Source of the DNA: an uncultured Rikenella sp.
Lineage (GTDB): Bacteria; Bacteroidota; Bacteroidia; Bacteroidales; Rikenellaceae
DNA length: 63,230 bases
Reading direction: 5' to 3'
Assembly: GCF_910577125.1 (NCBI RefSeq)
Contig: NZ_CAJTMN010000004.1
Coordinates: 1-63,230 of the forward strand
Positions 49,071 to 58,933 of this stretch are shown one piece after another. Position 1 is the first letter of the stretch, and each line of letters starts with the position of its first letter. The translations under genes were made by a program, and so were the position numbers. The notes under the pieces are model-generated. The model saw only the letters and a program-made list of their open reading frames with translations. It had not been told where the DNA came from and did not search any database.

Positions 49071-51212
49071 ATGAAACAGATACGCAAAACGCTCTTACTC
49101 GGGTTTTTCGCCCTCTTTTCGGCGACCGCGTCGACGGCCCGGAAGACGATTTTCGTCGCGCCGGCCGGCAGCGACCGGGCGTCGGGTTCGCTCTCCCGCC
49201 CGTTCCGCACGGTGGAACGGGCGCTGGCCGAGGCGGCGCAGTTTCCGCACGATACGACGGATATTTTGCTGCGGGGAGGAACCTATGTCTTGCAGGAGAC
49301 GGTCGAGGTCGTCGGGCTGAACCACGTGACGATCGCTCCGTACCGGAGGGAGCCGGTCGTGTTCACCGGGGCGCACCGGATCGATCCGAAACGGGTGCGG
49401 AAGGTGACGGATCCGGCGGTGCGGGAGCGGCTGCGGCCCGAGGTGCGCGACCGGGTGAGGCAGATCGATGCGCGGGAGCTCGGGATTCCGCTGACCGACA
49501 TCATGCCTAAAGGCTTCGGACGTCCGTCGATGCCGGGCTGGAGCGAACTCTTCATCGACGGGCGGCCGCTCTCGGTCGCCCGATGGCCCAATGACAGCAT
49601 GGCGCCGATCGGGAAGATCCACTGCACCGGCGATATTCCGCGCGAGGAGAGATACGGGATCGGAGACCCCGTTTTCGAATATGCCGGGGAGCGGCCGGCA
49701 CAGTGGAAATCCGTCGACGGGATGTGGATCGGCGGCTACTTCGCCCACGGCTATGCCGACGACATGATCCCCGTGCAGAGCATCGACACCGCTGCACATA
49801 CCCTGACGGCAGCCTTGCCGACCCCTTACGGATTCATGACCGGCGCACCGTGGCGGCGGTGGTTCGCCCTGAACCTGCTCGAAGAGATCGACCTCCCCGG
49901 CGAATACGTGATCGATGTGCCGGGTGGCCGCGTTTATTTCCTCTCTCCCGACAATGCCCGGTTGAATGATATTTACATCTCGACCCTCGAAACGCCGATG
50001 TTCGCCGTCGAAAACTCCAGGGGGGTGACCCTGCGCGGCGTGACGCTCGAATATTCGCGCGGGATGGGGGTCTACATCGAGGCTTCGGACTCCGTGCGGG
50101 TGGATAGCTGCGTGATCCGGAATCTGGGACATGTCGGGGTCTGCATCGGCCGCGGCGACACCGGTTCCGACCGGGAGGCCGCCGGAGAGAGCGCATCGTC
50201 CGACGGCTCGCCGAGGCTCGTGGGAACGCTTCAGAACCGCACCTATAACGACGTGCTCTTCAATCGCCGTGCCGGGACTCATAACGGTATCAGCAACAGC
50301 TATATCTGTCAAACCGGGGCCGGCGGGGTCAACCTCGGCGGAGGAGACCGGGCGACTCTGACGCCGGCCTGCAACTATGTGGAGAATTGCCGTATCCATG
50401 ATTTCAACCGGATCGAGAAGTCTTACCGGCCGGGGATTTGGATCGACGGTGTGGGGAACCGCGTCTCGAACTGCGAGATCTTCGACGCGCCGAGCATGGC
50501 CATCCTGCTGCACGGCAACGACCACCTGATCGAATATTGCGACATCCACGACGTCTGCCGCGAGGTGGACGACCAGGGGGCTTTCTACTACGGGCGCGAC
50601 CCTTCGGAGCAGGGGAATCGGATGCGGTACTGCTATTTCCATGACTTCTCGTCGGCCCACCGCGTCTCGGCCACCTACCACGACGACGGAGCGTGCGGCA
50701 TGGAGGTCTTCGGCTGCGTCTATTTCCGCTCGGGAACCATTCCCGTACTCATCGGCGGCGGACACGACAACGTCTATCGCAACAATATTTTCATCGACAT
50801 GCCGATGGCCGTCCACATCGACAACCGCATGGAGGGCTGGGGCCGGGGAATGCTCGACCCGGACGGAGTGGTCGATCGGCGGCTGCGGGCGGTTCGGTAT
50901 ACCGAACCGCCGTATGCGACGGCTTATCCGGAGCTGGCCCGTTATTGGGAGGGTACACCCCGGGTGCCGCGCGGCAATGTGTTTGCGGGCAATCTCTTCT
51001 GCAAAATCGGCAAAATCCTGAACGGATCGCCCGCCTGGGCCGACTGGAGCAACAACTGGGTCACGGTCGACGACCCGGGATTCGTGAATCCTGAGCAACC
51101 GTTGCAGGGCTTTGTTCCCGATGCGCCGATCTATCGGATGATCGACCGCTTCGCGCCGATTCCGTTTGAACGGATCGGCTGCAAACTGCCGGTGTCCGAA
51201 TCGGAACAGTAA
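49071..51212 (+). CDS. Secreted right-handed parallel beta-helix protein (GH141-like)
   Basis: A 713-aa exported protein with a signal peptide MKQIRKTLLLGFFALFSATASTA. After an N-terminal IFVAPAGSDRASGSLSRPFRT (typical of pectate-lyase-like helices) comes WSELFIDGRPLSVARWPND, an insertion seen in beta-helix glycosidases such as the GH141 family. Many beta-helix rungs follow (NSRGVTLRGVTLEYSRGMGVYIEAS; GNRVSNCEIFDAPSMAILLHG). GH141 enzymes act on fucose or xylan chains in plant cell-wall polymers; specificity here is unknown. It is part of a four-gene rightward run (regulator, GH3, this, GH43-like) with an 18 bp gap before it. Confidence 0.72.
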   Translation: MKQIRKTLLLGFFALFSATASTARKTIFVAPAGSDRASGSLSRPFRTVERALAEAAQFPHDTTDILLRGGTYVLQETVEVVGLNHVTIAPYRREPVVFTGAHRIDPKRVRKVTDPAVRERLRPEVRDRVRQIDARELGIPLTDIMPKGFGRPSMPGWSELFIDGRPLSVARWPNDSMAPIGKIHCTGDIPREERYGIGDPVFEYAGERPAQWKSVDGMWIGGYFAHGYADDMIPVQSIDTAAHTLTAALPTPYGFMTGAPWRRWFALNLLEEIDLPGEYVIDVPGGRVYFLSPDNARLNDIYISTLETPMFAVENSRGVTLRGVTLEYSRGMGVYIEASDSVRVDSCVIRNLGHVGVCIGRGDTGSDREAAGESASSDGSPRLVGTLQNRTYNDVLFNRRAGTHNGISNSYICQTGAGGVNLGGGDRATLTPACNYVENCRIHDFNRIEKSYRPGIWIDGVGNRVSNCEIFDAPSMAILLHGNDHLIEYCDIHDVCREVDDQGAFYYGRDPSEQGNRMRYCYFHDFSSAHRVSATYHDDGACGMEVFGCVYFRSGTIPVLIGGGHDNVYRNNIFIDMPMAVHIDNRMEGWGRGMLDPDGVVDRRLRAVRYTEPPYATAYPELARYWEGTPRVPRGNVFAGNLFCKIGKILNGSPAWADWSNNWVTVDDPGFVNPEQPLQGFVPDAPIYRMIDRFAPIPFERIGCKLPVSESEQ

Positions 51213-51224
51213 ATGCTTTGTGGG

Positions 51225-52436
51225 ATGAAAAGAGAGATTCTGTGTGCCGCCTTGTGTGCGGCCATTTACAGCCCGGCCTCCGCACAGGCCTACCGCGTGG
51301 AGGCCGGGCCGGCGGAGATCGGCGTCATCCGTCGCGACGGCAGGGCGGTTGTGAGCGGCGAGGGTGCTTTTCAACAGCCGGATCACTTCGTGTGGGGCGC
51401 CTCGGTCATTCGGGGCGACGACGGACGCTACTATATGGTCTACAGTGCGGTGCCGACCGGCAAATACGCTTTCGATCCCGCGTGGGTGTTGAGTTCCAAG
51501 ATGGGGCTGGCTGTCTCCGACCGACCGGACGGCGGGTTTCGGCACCTCGGCTTTTTCCTCAACGAAGACGGCTTCCGGCCCGACCGATCGGCCTGGGATG
51601 CCCAGACGGTGATGAATCCCCACCTGCGGAAATTCGGCGACAGGTACTACCTCTACTACGTAGGCGGCGTCGATCTCGGTAACGACCGCGTGCGGTCGGC
51701 GGACGGCACGTTGCCGCTGCGTGCCCGGGTGCAGCAGTCGCTGCGGATCGGTGTGATTGCGTTCGAGTCGTTCGACGACCTGTTGGCCGGCCGCTTCGAG
51801 CGGTCGTTCGGGCCGCTGCTGGCGCCCCGGACGCGTGTTAAACCGAATGATATCGTCGACCCGTCGCCCGCAGGCACACAGCCCAAACCCGACAATATCA
51901 TCGTGGTCAATCCGGCGGTGGTCTGTCGGCCGACGGACGGAAAGTATCTGCTCTATTTCAAAGGCAATCTGTACGATCCCACGTGGCGCGGGGTGCACGG
52001 CGTGGCGATCGGCGACTCGCCGACGGGGCCTTTCGTGCCGCAGGACTGCGAGGTGCTGACCATTGAGGGGGCGGACAAACGGCTCTCGGCCGAAGACCCC
52101 TATGTGTGGTACTCCGGGCGGGACTCCTGCTTCTACGCCGTCTTCAAAGATTTTACCGGGGCTTTCACCCGGAGCGAGCCGTGTCTGGCTGTGATGCGCT
52201 CCCGCGACGGGATCGAATGGGAGCTTCCCGAGCAGTCCCTTTTTATGAAAAAGCAGGTGGTCTTGCCGTCGGGCGAGGTGGCGAAGGTGGCGCGTCTGGA
52301 GCGTCCCCAGCTGCTGGTCGATGAGCAGGGGGTGCCGCTGGTGCTCTATTGTGCCTGTGCGGTGGACGAGGTGAACGCACGTGTCGACGGCGGATCGTTC
52401 AACGTCCAGATTCCGCTCCGCAACGAAGCACGATAA
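51225..52436 (+). CDS. Five-bladed beta-propeller glycosidase-like protein (GH43-like)
   Basis: A 403-aa exported protein with a signal peptide KREILCAALCAAIYSPASAQA. Repeated propeller motifs such as RGDDGRYYMVYSA, WDAQTVMNPHLRKFGDRYYLYYVGG and KYLLYFKGNLYD resemble GH43 or related clan GH-F-like propeller proteins (GH117/GH130 types are alternatives). Catalytic residues cannot be assigned confidently by eye. The ATG at 51225 gives a better signal peptide than the one at 51213. It is 12 bp downstream of the beta-helix gene and therefore in its operon. It converges with the GH43 gene on the other strand; a bidirectional terminator lies between. Confidence 0.7.
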   Translation: MKREILCAALCAAIYSPASAQAYRVEAGPAEIGVIRRDGRAVVSGEGAFQQPDHFVWGASVIRGDDGRYYMVYSAVPTGKYAFDPAWVLSSKMGLAVSDRPDGGFRHLGFFLNEDGFRPDRSAWDAQTVMNPHLRKFGDRYYLYYVGGVDLGNDRVRSADGTLPLRARVQQSLRIGVIAFESFDDLLAGRFERSFGPLLAPRTRVKPNDIVDPSPAGTQPKPDNIIVVNPAVVCRPTDGKYLLYFKGNLYDPTWRGVHGVAIGDSPTGPFVPQDCEVLTIEGADKRLSAEDPYVWYSGRDSCFYAVFKDFTGAFTRSEPCLAVMRSRDGIEWELPEQSLFMKKQVVLPSGEVAKVARLERPQLLVDEQGVPLVLYCACAVDEVNARVDGGSFNVQIPLRNEAR

Positions 52437-52467
52437 GGCTCCGGTGCTGCAGATCGGGTACATGGTG

Positions 52468-52516
52468 CAGGCAGCCCCCGCAATTCGCCTCTCGGGCGAG
52501 TCGCGGGGGCTGCCTG
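52468..52516. terminator. Bidirectional terminator-like hairpin between convergent genes
   Basis: Perfect 14-bp stem CAGGCAGCCCCCGC / GCGGGGGCTGCCTG with a 21-nt loop. It sits in the gap of two convergent gene ends (52436 and 52533) and suits both strands, though without a long T run. Confidence 0.65.
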
Positions 52517-52532
52517 TCGTCTGTTCGCGCTG

Positions 52533-54266
52533 CTACCGACACCCTGTCGTGCTGCCGCGTGTCGTACCGCTGCCGTTGAAAGCATCCACGGCGAACCAAT
52601 ACGGAACATCCCGGTTCAAGCCCGTCATTTCCCGCTCGCCGACCTTCCCGTCCGGAATCCGCAAAGCGCTGTAAAGCTTGTCCGGTGCGATACCGTAACG
52701 GATCACATACCCCTCGGCCCCGGCCGTCGGCGTCCAACGTACCGTTGCCCGGCAGCCGTCCGCGGCATGGCGCTCGACGGAGAGATCGGCCACCGACGCA
52801 GGCGCTTCGCCTTCGCGGCGTCCGAACACCCGCAAATCCCGCAACGAAAAATAAGGAGCCGAAGTATAGGAGAGATTGCGCACCCGGATATAGCGCGCCT
52901 CGAACGGCTCGCGGAATTCGATATAGTCGTGCGGCGTATCGTTCTCCTTTTCGCTATTGTCCACCAGAGTCGTCCACCGTTTGCCATTGTGCGAAGCCTC
53001 CAGCAGGTAATGCTGGTGCGATTGCGGATCGCGCGCCGTGAGCTGCGAACCGTATTCGTCGAAGTTGACCTGCACCGCCGCCACCCGTGCCCCCTCGCCC
53101 AAATCGACCTCCAGCCACTCATCTTCCCCGGCTGTCGCCGCCACCCACTCCGTGCGCGCTTCCTCGTCCACCGCCCGCTCGGCCGGATGTCCCTCCAGGG
53201 CCGACGAAACCCGCACCGGACGGCGCAGCGACAGCAGCTCCCATTCCGGCCCGGTCGAATGCTGAACCGGAGCGTGGCCCGGCAGCCAAAGGGGATAGTC
53301 ACCCGCATAGGTGTCTGTCCATAAATATCCCTCTTCGTCGAATCCGGAGGGGTAGAACGATACGCGCCGCTCGAACGGATGTTTCACCGAGATCGAGTTG
53401 GTCGCGGCTTTCCACCACTGCCCCTCCACGTCGAACAGGCAGCCGTGGCCCGCTCCGCAGATGAATCCCCCCTCTTTGGCCGAAGTCGGGTTGTGCGCCT
53501 GATAACGGAACGGGCCGGTCGGCGATGTGCCCACATAGACGCCGTCCGCATAGCTCTTCCACTCGGTGCCTGGGCCGGCATATTGCAGGTAGTATTTCCC
53601 GCCGTGGGCCGTCATCCAGGCTCCCTCGATATAGGGGCGCCGTTTCAATTCATGCCGTTCGCCGGGCCTCTCCCAGCCGTGTGCCGCCGTGTCGCTGTCG
53701 AGGCAATCCACCGGCGCGGCCTTTTGCCGGAAGGTTGCGAGATCGAGCGTCACCGCCCGGATCGGATCCGAAGGCGAACTGCCGTAATAGATGTACAGGT
53801 TGTCCCCCTCGGCCCAGAAAGCGGGATCCCAATGCGACGGAATCCTTGTCACCGCTTCCCAAACTCCCCGCTCCGGGGCGTTCGACCGGTATAACATCGC
53901 CTCGCCCGGGGTCGACCCCACGTAATAAAGCCACCCGTCTTGCACAAACAGCGCCGGCGCATAGTCCTCGATCGGCAGCACGTCGTCGGCGATCGGCACA
54001 TGCGTCCAATGCGCGAAATCGGTCGTATGCCAATATCCGCCCGACTTGGAGGCGAAGAGGTAGTATCTTCCGTCGAACCTGATCACCACCGGGTCGGCCG
54101 CCTCCCGAGCGCCCGCCCCCTCCGGAATCAGCATAAAACGGTAGGGCAGATTCACCGGATTACAGAAGGTATGCGGACGAGAATTCGCCTCCGCCCGGAT
54201 TCGACCCGCACCCCGGGCCGCTGTGCAGCACCATGCCGCCAGTAGTAGAAAACAGATTTTTTTCAC
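52533..54266 (-). CDS. Secreted GH43-family hydrolase with F5/8-type module and Fn3-like end
   Basis: A 577-aa exported enzyme with a signal peptide MKKICFLLLAAWCCTAARG. The five-bladed propeller (about 40-340) shows the GH43 catalytic set: Asp58 in EAADPVVIRF (base), Asp147 in HWDPAFW (pKa modulator) and Glu214 in YIEGAWM (acid). A discoidin/F5/8-type carbohydrate-binding domain follows (about 350-490; WLEVDLGEGARVAAVQVNF), then an Fn3-like segment (ATVRWTPTAGAEGYVIRYG). GH43 enzymes usually remove arabinofuranosyl or xylosyl units. It forms a leftward pair with the frameshifted beta-helix gene (9 bp gap), apparently from the promoter at 56468-56498. Confidence 0.82.
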   Translation of the reverse strand: MKKICFLLLAAWCCTAARGAGRIRAEANSRPHTFCNPVNLPYRFMLIPEGAGAREAADPVVIRFDGRYYLFASKSGGYWHTTDFAHWTHVPIADDVLPIEDYAPALFVQDGWLYYVGSTPGEAMLYRSNAPERGVWEAVTRIPSHWDPAFWAEGDNLYIYYGSSPSDPIRAVTLDLATFRQKAAPVDCLDSDTAAHGWERPGERHELKRRPYIEGAWMTAHGGKYYLQYAGPGTEWKSYADGVYVGTSPTGPFRYQAHNPTSAKEGGFICGAGHGCLFDVEGQWWKAATNSISVKHPFERRVSFYPSGFDEEGYLWTDTYAGDYPLWLPGHAPVQHSTGPEWELLSLRRPVRVSSALEGHPAERAVDEEARTEWVAATAGEDEWLEVDLGEGARVAAVQVNFDEYGSQLTARDPQSHQHYLLEASHNGKRWTTLVDNSEKENDTPHDYIEFREPFEARYIRVRNLSYTSAPYFSLRDLRVFGRREGEAPASVADLSVERHAADGCRATVRWTPTAGAEGYVIRYGIAPDKLYSALRIPDGKVGEREMTGLNRDVPYWFAVDAFNGSGTTRGSTTGCR

Positions 54267-54275
54267 GGCTATATT

Positions 54276-56443
54276 TTATTGTTCGCCCCGCTGCGGCGCC
54301 CCCTTCCGGTAGTGGGCCTCCCGCGCCTCCACCGCGGCGGAGAAGGCGTCCGTTATCTCCGTCGCGAGTCGCGCCTTCGCCCGCCACTCCGCCGAACCGT
54401 AGACCCCCGCCCGCGTATAGTCGAACGGTACGAAACCGATGCGGCGGGCGGTCTTCAGGCTGCGGAAGGTGAAGTCCCCGGCCTCCGGATTCCGAAACAT
54501 CGGGTCGGCTACGATCGAGTGGGTGTCCTTGACTTTCCGCCACTCCCGGAACGACAGCCCGTCGAACCGCAGCATCGTATCCGCCCGGAGATCCCAGTAA
54601 TCGTTATGATCCATCGCGATATTCGCCTTGCTCCACGCTCCCGATCCGCCCAGCAGGACGCCCCGGTCGGACAGCACGATGTTGCGTTCGAACGTCAGCG
54701 ACCGGTGGGGTTCCACCCGCGTAAACTGCAACTGGTTCTGGTAACCCAGCGCGAAGATGTTGTTGCGGATGATGTTCTCTTTGCCGTAGTGCTGGTGGAA
54801 GCCGCCGCTCTTGCAGTGATAGACCAGGTTGTTCTCCATGACGATCCCCGTCGAGCCCTCGTCCGTATAGAGGCCCCACCCGCCGTAGTCGTACGAGTAG
54901 ATGTCGTGAATCACGTTGTTCGCCACGACGGTTCCGGGCGATTCGCCGAGCGTGTAGACGGCTCCCATGTCCGACAGCTCGGCCCAGCCGATATGGTGCA
55001 CGTGGTTGAAAGCGACCGTGTTGCCCACCGCCGGACTCGGCACCTCCACCTCCACATACTGCATCGTTCCGTCTTCGGCCATACGCGTGACCCACGTTTT
55101 CTGGTGGTTGTAGCCCCACTTCCAGCCCACCGAGATGCCCGAATAGCGCATATCCGCAATCTCGTTGTGCGTCAGCCGGTTCTCCGCTCCCTGGAAGATC
55201 GCCACCCCCACCGCACACGGGAACACGTATCCCCGTGCCGGATGATGTTGTTATCCACCGTATTGCGCGCCGTCACCGGACGCCCCTCCAGCCGGATCTC
55301 CGTCTCGCCGATTTTGATGCCGCCGGCTCCGAGCTCTTCGATCAGACACCGCTCGATGCGGTTGTCGAAACACTCCCGCCGCAGCCAGATCGCATAGCCG
55401 CCGGTCTGTGTCACCTCGCAGTCCGCGAACACCAGCCCCGAGGCGTAGTCCGCCTCGATGGCCGCCGGGATGGCGGCTGCCGCCTGCATCGGTTCGTTGC
55501 CTCCGGCCGGCATCGTGTAGGCTGCCGTCCGGAAGGCGATATGGCGAAACTCCTTGCCGGTCACCGGTTTGTCCGGAGTTCCGGCGAAGACGATCCATTT
55601 CGAAATCGTCGGTGCCCAGCATGTTGCGGTCTGCATCTCTTCCCCCTCGCGCGGCATGTAGTAGAGCCAGCCGTCCGTCGCCAGATACCACTCGCCGGGG
55701 GCGTCGAGCGCGCCGAGGTAGTTGTCCAGCACATAGCGCGACCCGCCGGTGACCGGATTCCACGGCTTCATCCCCTCGCCCGAGGTGAAGAGGAAACCCG
55801 AATCCGGCATGACATGGTCGATCGGTTTGCGGGTCACGTCCCACTTATGATAGAAAAGCGCCGTCGCATGGCGCAGCTCCTCTTTGGAGAGCTTTTTGAG
55901 CGGTTCCAGCTCCTCCGGCGCCACGGCGATCCGCTGTACGGCGTACCGGGCCGCCCGCGGGCCGCTCTTGTCCAGCACGGTCTCGCGGCTCCCCTTTACA
56001 TAAAACCAGCCCCGGTTCGGCGTCCGTGCCCGCACGGCGCGCCGGTCGTTCACATAGAGCTGCTCGAAGCGCAGGGTCTCCGGCACCCGCGTGCGCCAGA
56101 TGCCGTCGCGCCACAGAGACCAGCCGGATACCGGCACGCCCCCGCGGAAGACTGGTTTTTCGGTTGTCAGGCTCCGGAAAACGACGGGCCGCGTGTCCCG
56201 GCTGTCGAAAACCAGCGTTTCCGCCATCCGGTATTCGCCCGGCGCGATCCATACGGTCACGGTATCGTTGCCGGCCGGTAATGCTCGAATTAAATCGCGG
56301 GCGGCGGACAGGGAATAGACGGGTGCTGCTTCCGTTCCCGGATGGGTGTCACGGCCCGAAGGCGAAAGGTAAATATTCTGGGCCGAGGCAGTCGCGGCCG
56401 AAAAAACGGCCCCTGCCAGCAGGGCGAAACGGGATTTGAACAT
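54276..56443 (-). pseudogene. Right-handed beta-helix glycosidase-like gene, frameshifted
   Basis: The gene is split into two frames. The upstream part (56443 down to about 55235) has a signal peptide MFKSRFALLAGAVFSAATASA and IYLSPSGRDTHPGTEAAPVYSLSAARDLIRA. The downstream part (about 55235-54276) carries the rest of the beta-helix (GYVFPCAVGVAIFQGAENRL ... NNVIHDIYSYDYGGWGLYTDEG). The break is at a CCCC run (55231-55234; GGGG in the coding strand): one more G would restore CAC GGG GGA TAC. The repaired protein would be about 722 aa. It may be a true pseudogene, a phase-variable tract or an assembly error. It is related to the GH141-like gene at 49071 and shares a transcript with the GH43 gene. 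Confidence 0.75.
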
Positions 56444-56467
56444 GGTATGAAATGAGTTTGTGGTCGC

Positions 56468-56498
56468 CAAATATAACACTGATAATCAACCGATCCAA
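56468..56498 (-). promoter_or_regulatory. Bacteroidales-type promoter for the leftward beta-helix/GH43 pair
   Basis: On the minus strand TTG (56496-56498) and TATATTTG (56468-56475) are separated by 20 bp, a good -33/-7 match, 24 bp upstream of the ATG at 56443. Confidence 0.65.
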
Positions 56499-56674
56499 TA
56501 CCCGGCGCAGCATACCCGCCGACCGCACCGCAGGGTTATTGTCATTTTAACACTCTGAGGGGAGGCGGAGGCGGGCCGCAGAAGGCCTTATCTCTCAGCG
56601 GCATACTGGCTTCCTGTACTTTGTACTATTTGTAATTTTTCATATTAATGTCTGATTGTTAATTTGTTAGAAAG

Positions 56675-56706
56675 ATTGTAAAATAGTTTTCGGTCTCCTA
56701 TATTTG
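56675..56706 (+). promoter_or_regulatory. Bacteroidales-type promoter for the rightward lipoprotein gene
   Basis: ATTG at 56675-56678 and TATATTTG at 56699-56706, 20 bp apart, drive the gene starting at 56754. This argues against the ATG at 56715, which would fall within a few bases of the transcript start. Together with the promoter at 56468-56498 it makes a divergent promoter region. Confidence 0.65.
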
Positions 56707-56753
56707 CTTCTGAAATGCCATCTGTCGGGTATTTTCTGAAAGTTTCTTACGGT

Positions 56754-58880
56754 ATGGTTTCCATCAAAAAACGGCTGCTGGCCGGGTTGTTTTTCGCGGG
56801 TGTCGCCTCCTGTGCGGCGGAGGGGGTGACTGTCCGCAACGATTTCTCTTCATCGCCGGCCATCACCTATGCCGAAGCGGAGCTCGGCCGCTGGATAGAC
56901 AGTCTGGAGCGGATTGCGCCGCCGGCCAGACGGCCGAAGTTCACGTTCCGTCGTCAGCCGGCCTATGCGGAGACAGGCACTTTCGCCTATGCCTGCAACC
57001 GGCGCGGCGACGTCACCTTCATCGCCGGCGATCCGGCCGGCATTCTGGCTGCCGTCTACACCTGCCTCGAAGATTTCGGCATCCTCTACGACGTGACCGG
57101 CGCCACGCTGCCCGATGCGGTCCGGTGGGACGATATGTGCGGCACCCGGCGCGAGGTGACTCCCCGGGTGCGGTGGCGCGGCATCCGCCAGCATGTCAAT
57201 TTCCCGATGGATATTTCCTCTTATCCGATCGGGCAGGCGGTGGAGTATCTGCAAAATCTGGTGAGGATGCGGTTCAACAAACTGGTCGTCCACAGCTACC
57301 CCTACCAGTGGTACGAAGACGACATCTCGACCGATACGACGGGCTGGGCCGGGCAATTCTTTTACGGCCATACGCACGACTTCGTCCGGTCGCCGTTGTT
57401 GCAGTCGATCGCTACGCTGAACGACTCGATCTTCTGCATCCCGGCTGCCGAAAAGGTCTTCCATGACCGGAAGGCCCGCAGCCGGGTCGCTGTCGAATGG
57501 ATGGGGCAGTTGTTGACCGCCGCCAAAGAGCTGGGGCTGTGGGTGCAATTTTCGTTCGAACCCCGGGGATTCACCGTCGACCAGACTGTCCGGATGGCCC
57601 GGAAACTGACGGAGACCTATCCGCAGATCGACGACCTGGAGCTGATCACCGAAGAGACCGGCGGCTGGGGAGCCTCCTGTACCGGCGAGGAGGTGCGGCA
57701 GACGCTGCGGCGCTGGTTCGGCGAGGCTGCGTTGGCCGACACACTCGTCACCCGCTGCATCGCCGACCGGCAGAACGATCTGGAATACCTCTTCCGCCAG
57801 ATCGGCACCATCAAAGAGTCTATTCTGGCGTTGGAGCAAGATCCGACATTCCGGGCGGGAAACCGGGGGCTGAAACTCGGCATCTATTGCAGTGTCGGAC
57901 AGTTTACCGGGCCGGCTTATCGGCTGGCTTGTCGGGCTCTGCCTTCGCACTCGATCACGATCATGCCCTCGCACGGCAGCGCGGGAACCGCAGCGGCATT
58001 TCCTGCGGTCGTACGCACCTCCGACGAGCTGGCCCGTACGGAACTCTACTCCTGGATCGAGTTCGACGGCCTGATGTACCTGCAGCAGAACGCCATCGAC
58101 GGTATCGGTCGCCTGCTCTGCGATATGGATACGTTGGCCGGAGGCGGTCAGTTGAACTCCGTCTGCTTCAACCACTGGCGCACGGCCGAGAACCGGGCTA
58201 CGTTCCGATACGCCGCCGAATCGACGCTCGGCGGGGCGGTGTCGCCGGCATCTTTCTATGCCGGATATGCCGCGCGGCTGGGAATCGGCGATACGGCTTC
58301 GTATGCCGGGGTCATGCGTCTGATCGACGAGGCGGATCGATATGCGACCGCCCGGCTGGGCAATATCGGATTCTGCTGGGTGGGGGCCTGGCGGGGCGGA
58401 GGGCCGTTCCTGTGGATGGGGCCGCAACAGATCGACCACGCCGATTCGCTCTACCTGCGGGCCGGCGAAATCACGGCCGGACTCTATCGGCAAAACTCCG
58501 ATCCGGCGGCGCAACGCCATCTCGGTCTGTTAGGCAACCGGCTGTTGACCTCCGTTCTCTACCTGAAGGCTTTCCGCCAGGCGACCGAGTTGCGGACGAT
58601 ACGCAAAGATCCGGACGGGACGGTTCCGGTTGCAGAACAGAAACGGGCGGCGGAGATTTGCGACAAGGCACTTGCCGGCTTCGAGGATTATATCCGAACC
58701 TATGCCCGGCTGATGCCCGACCGGGGGGGCGAGGGGACGGCCGTGAGCATCTGGTTCTCGCCGATGCAGGGCTTGCGTCAGCTGCGCAGTACGCTGGGCG
58801 GTGTCCCGGTGGACGAACCTTTGCACGGCGACGTGCCGCAAGACGCACCGCCCCTGCCGATCTTCTACGAACAAAACTAA
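56754..58880 (+). CDS. Large secreted lipoprotein, GH-like (glucuronidase/hexosaminidase-type fold)
   Basis: A 708-aa probable lipoprotein (lipobox GVASC near residue 21). The N-terminal 120 residues (PAITYAEAELGRWIDSLERI; DVTFIAGDPAGILAAVYTCLED) look like the alpha/beta domain preceding GH20, GH67 and GH115-type barrels. The centre (RWRGIRQHVNFPMDISSYPIGQ; MRFNKLVVHSYPYQWYE; LELITEETGGWG) resembles a TIM barrel whose Glu-Glu pair could be catalytic. The C-terminal third is helical. I do not recognise an exact family. The ATG at 56754 fits the promoter and signal peptide. The next gene (58934) follows after 53 bp and is probably co-transcribed. Confidence 0.65.
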   Translation: MVSIKKRLLAGLFFAGVASCAAEGVTVRNDFSSSPAITYAEAELGRWIDSLERIAPPARRPKFTFRRQPAYAETGTFAYACNRRGDVTFIAGDPAGILAAVYTCLEDFGILYDVTGATLPDAVRWDDMCGTRREVTPRVRWRGIRQHVNFPMDISSYPIGQAVEYLQNLVRMRFNKLVVHSYPYQWYEDDISTDTTGWAGQFFYGHTHDFVRSPLLQSIATLNDSIFCIPAAEKVFHDRKARSRVAVEWMGQLLTAAKELGLWVQFSFEPRGFTVDQTVRMARKLTETYPQIDDLELITEETGGWGASCTGEEVRQTLRRWFGEAALADTLVTRCIADRQNDLEYLFRQIGTIKESILALEQDPTFRAGNRGLKLGIYCSVGQFTGPAYRLACRALPSHSITIMPSHGSAGTAAAFPAVVRTSDELARTELYSWIEFDGLMYLQQNAIDGIGRLLCDMDTLAGGGQLNSVCFNHWRTAENRATFRYAAESTLGGAVSPASFYAGYAARLGIGDTASYAGVMRLIDEADRYATARLGNIGFCWVGAWRGGGPFLWMGPQQIDHADSLYLRAGEITAGLYRQNSDPAAQRHLGLLGNRLLTSVLYLKAFRQATELRTIRKDPDGTVPVAEQKRAAEICDKALAGFEDYIRTYARLMPDRGGEGTAVSIWFSPMQGLRQLRSTLGGVPVDEPLHGDVPQDAPPLPIFYEQN

Positions 58881-58933
58881 CCCGAGACGGTTCGCACGGA
58901 ATCGAACCGCTCCCTTGAAAGAACACTGGAGAT

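Noticed and set aside
49095..52463. A 1122-codon open frame on the minus strand
   Set aside because: It is antisense to three well-supported glycosidase genes, contains His/Arg/Pro-rich shadow translation typical of high-GC DNA, and has no domain.
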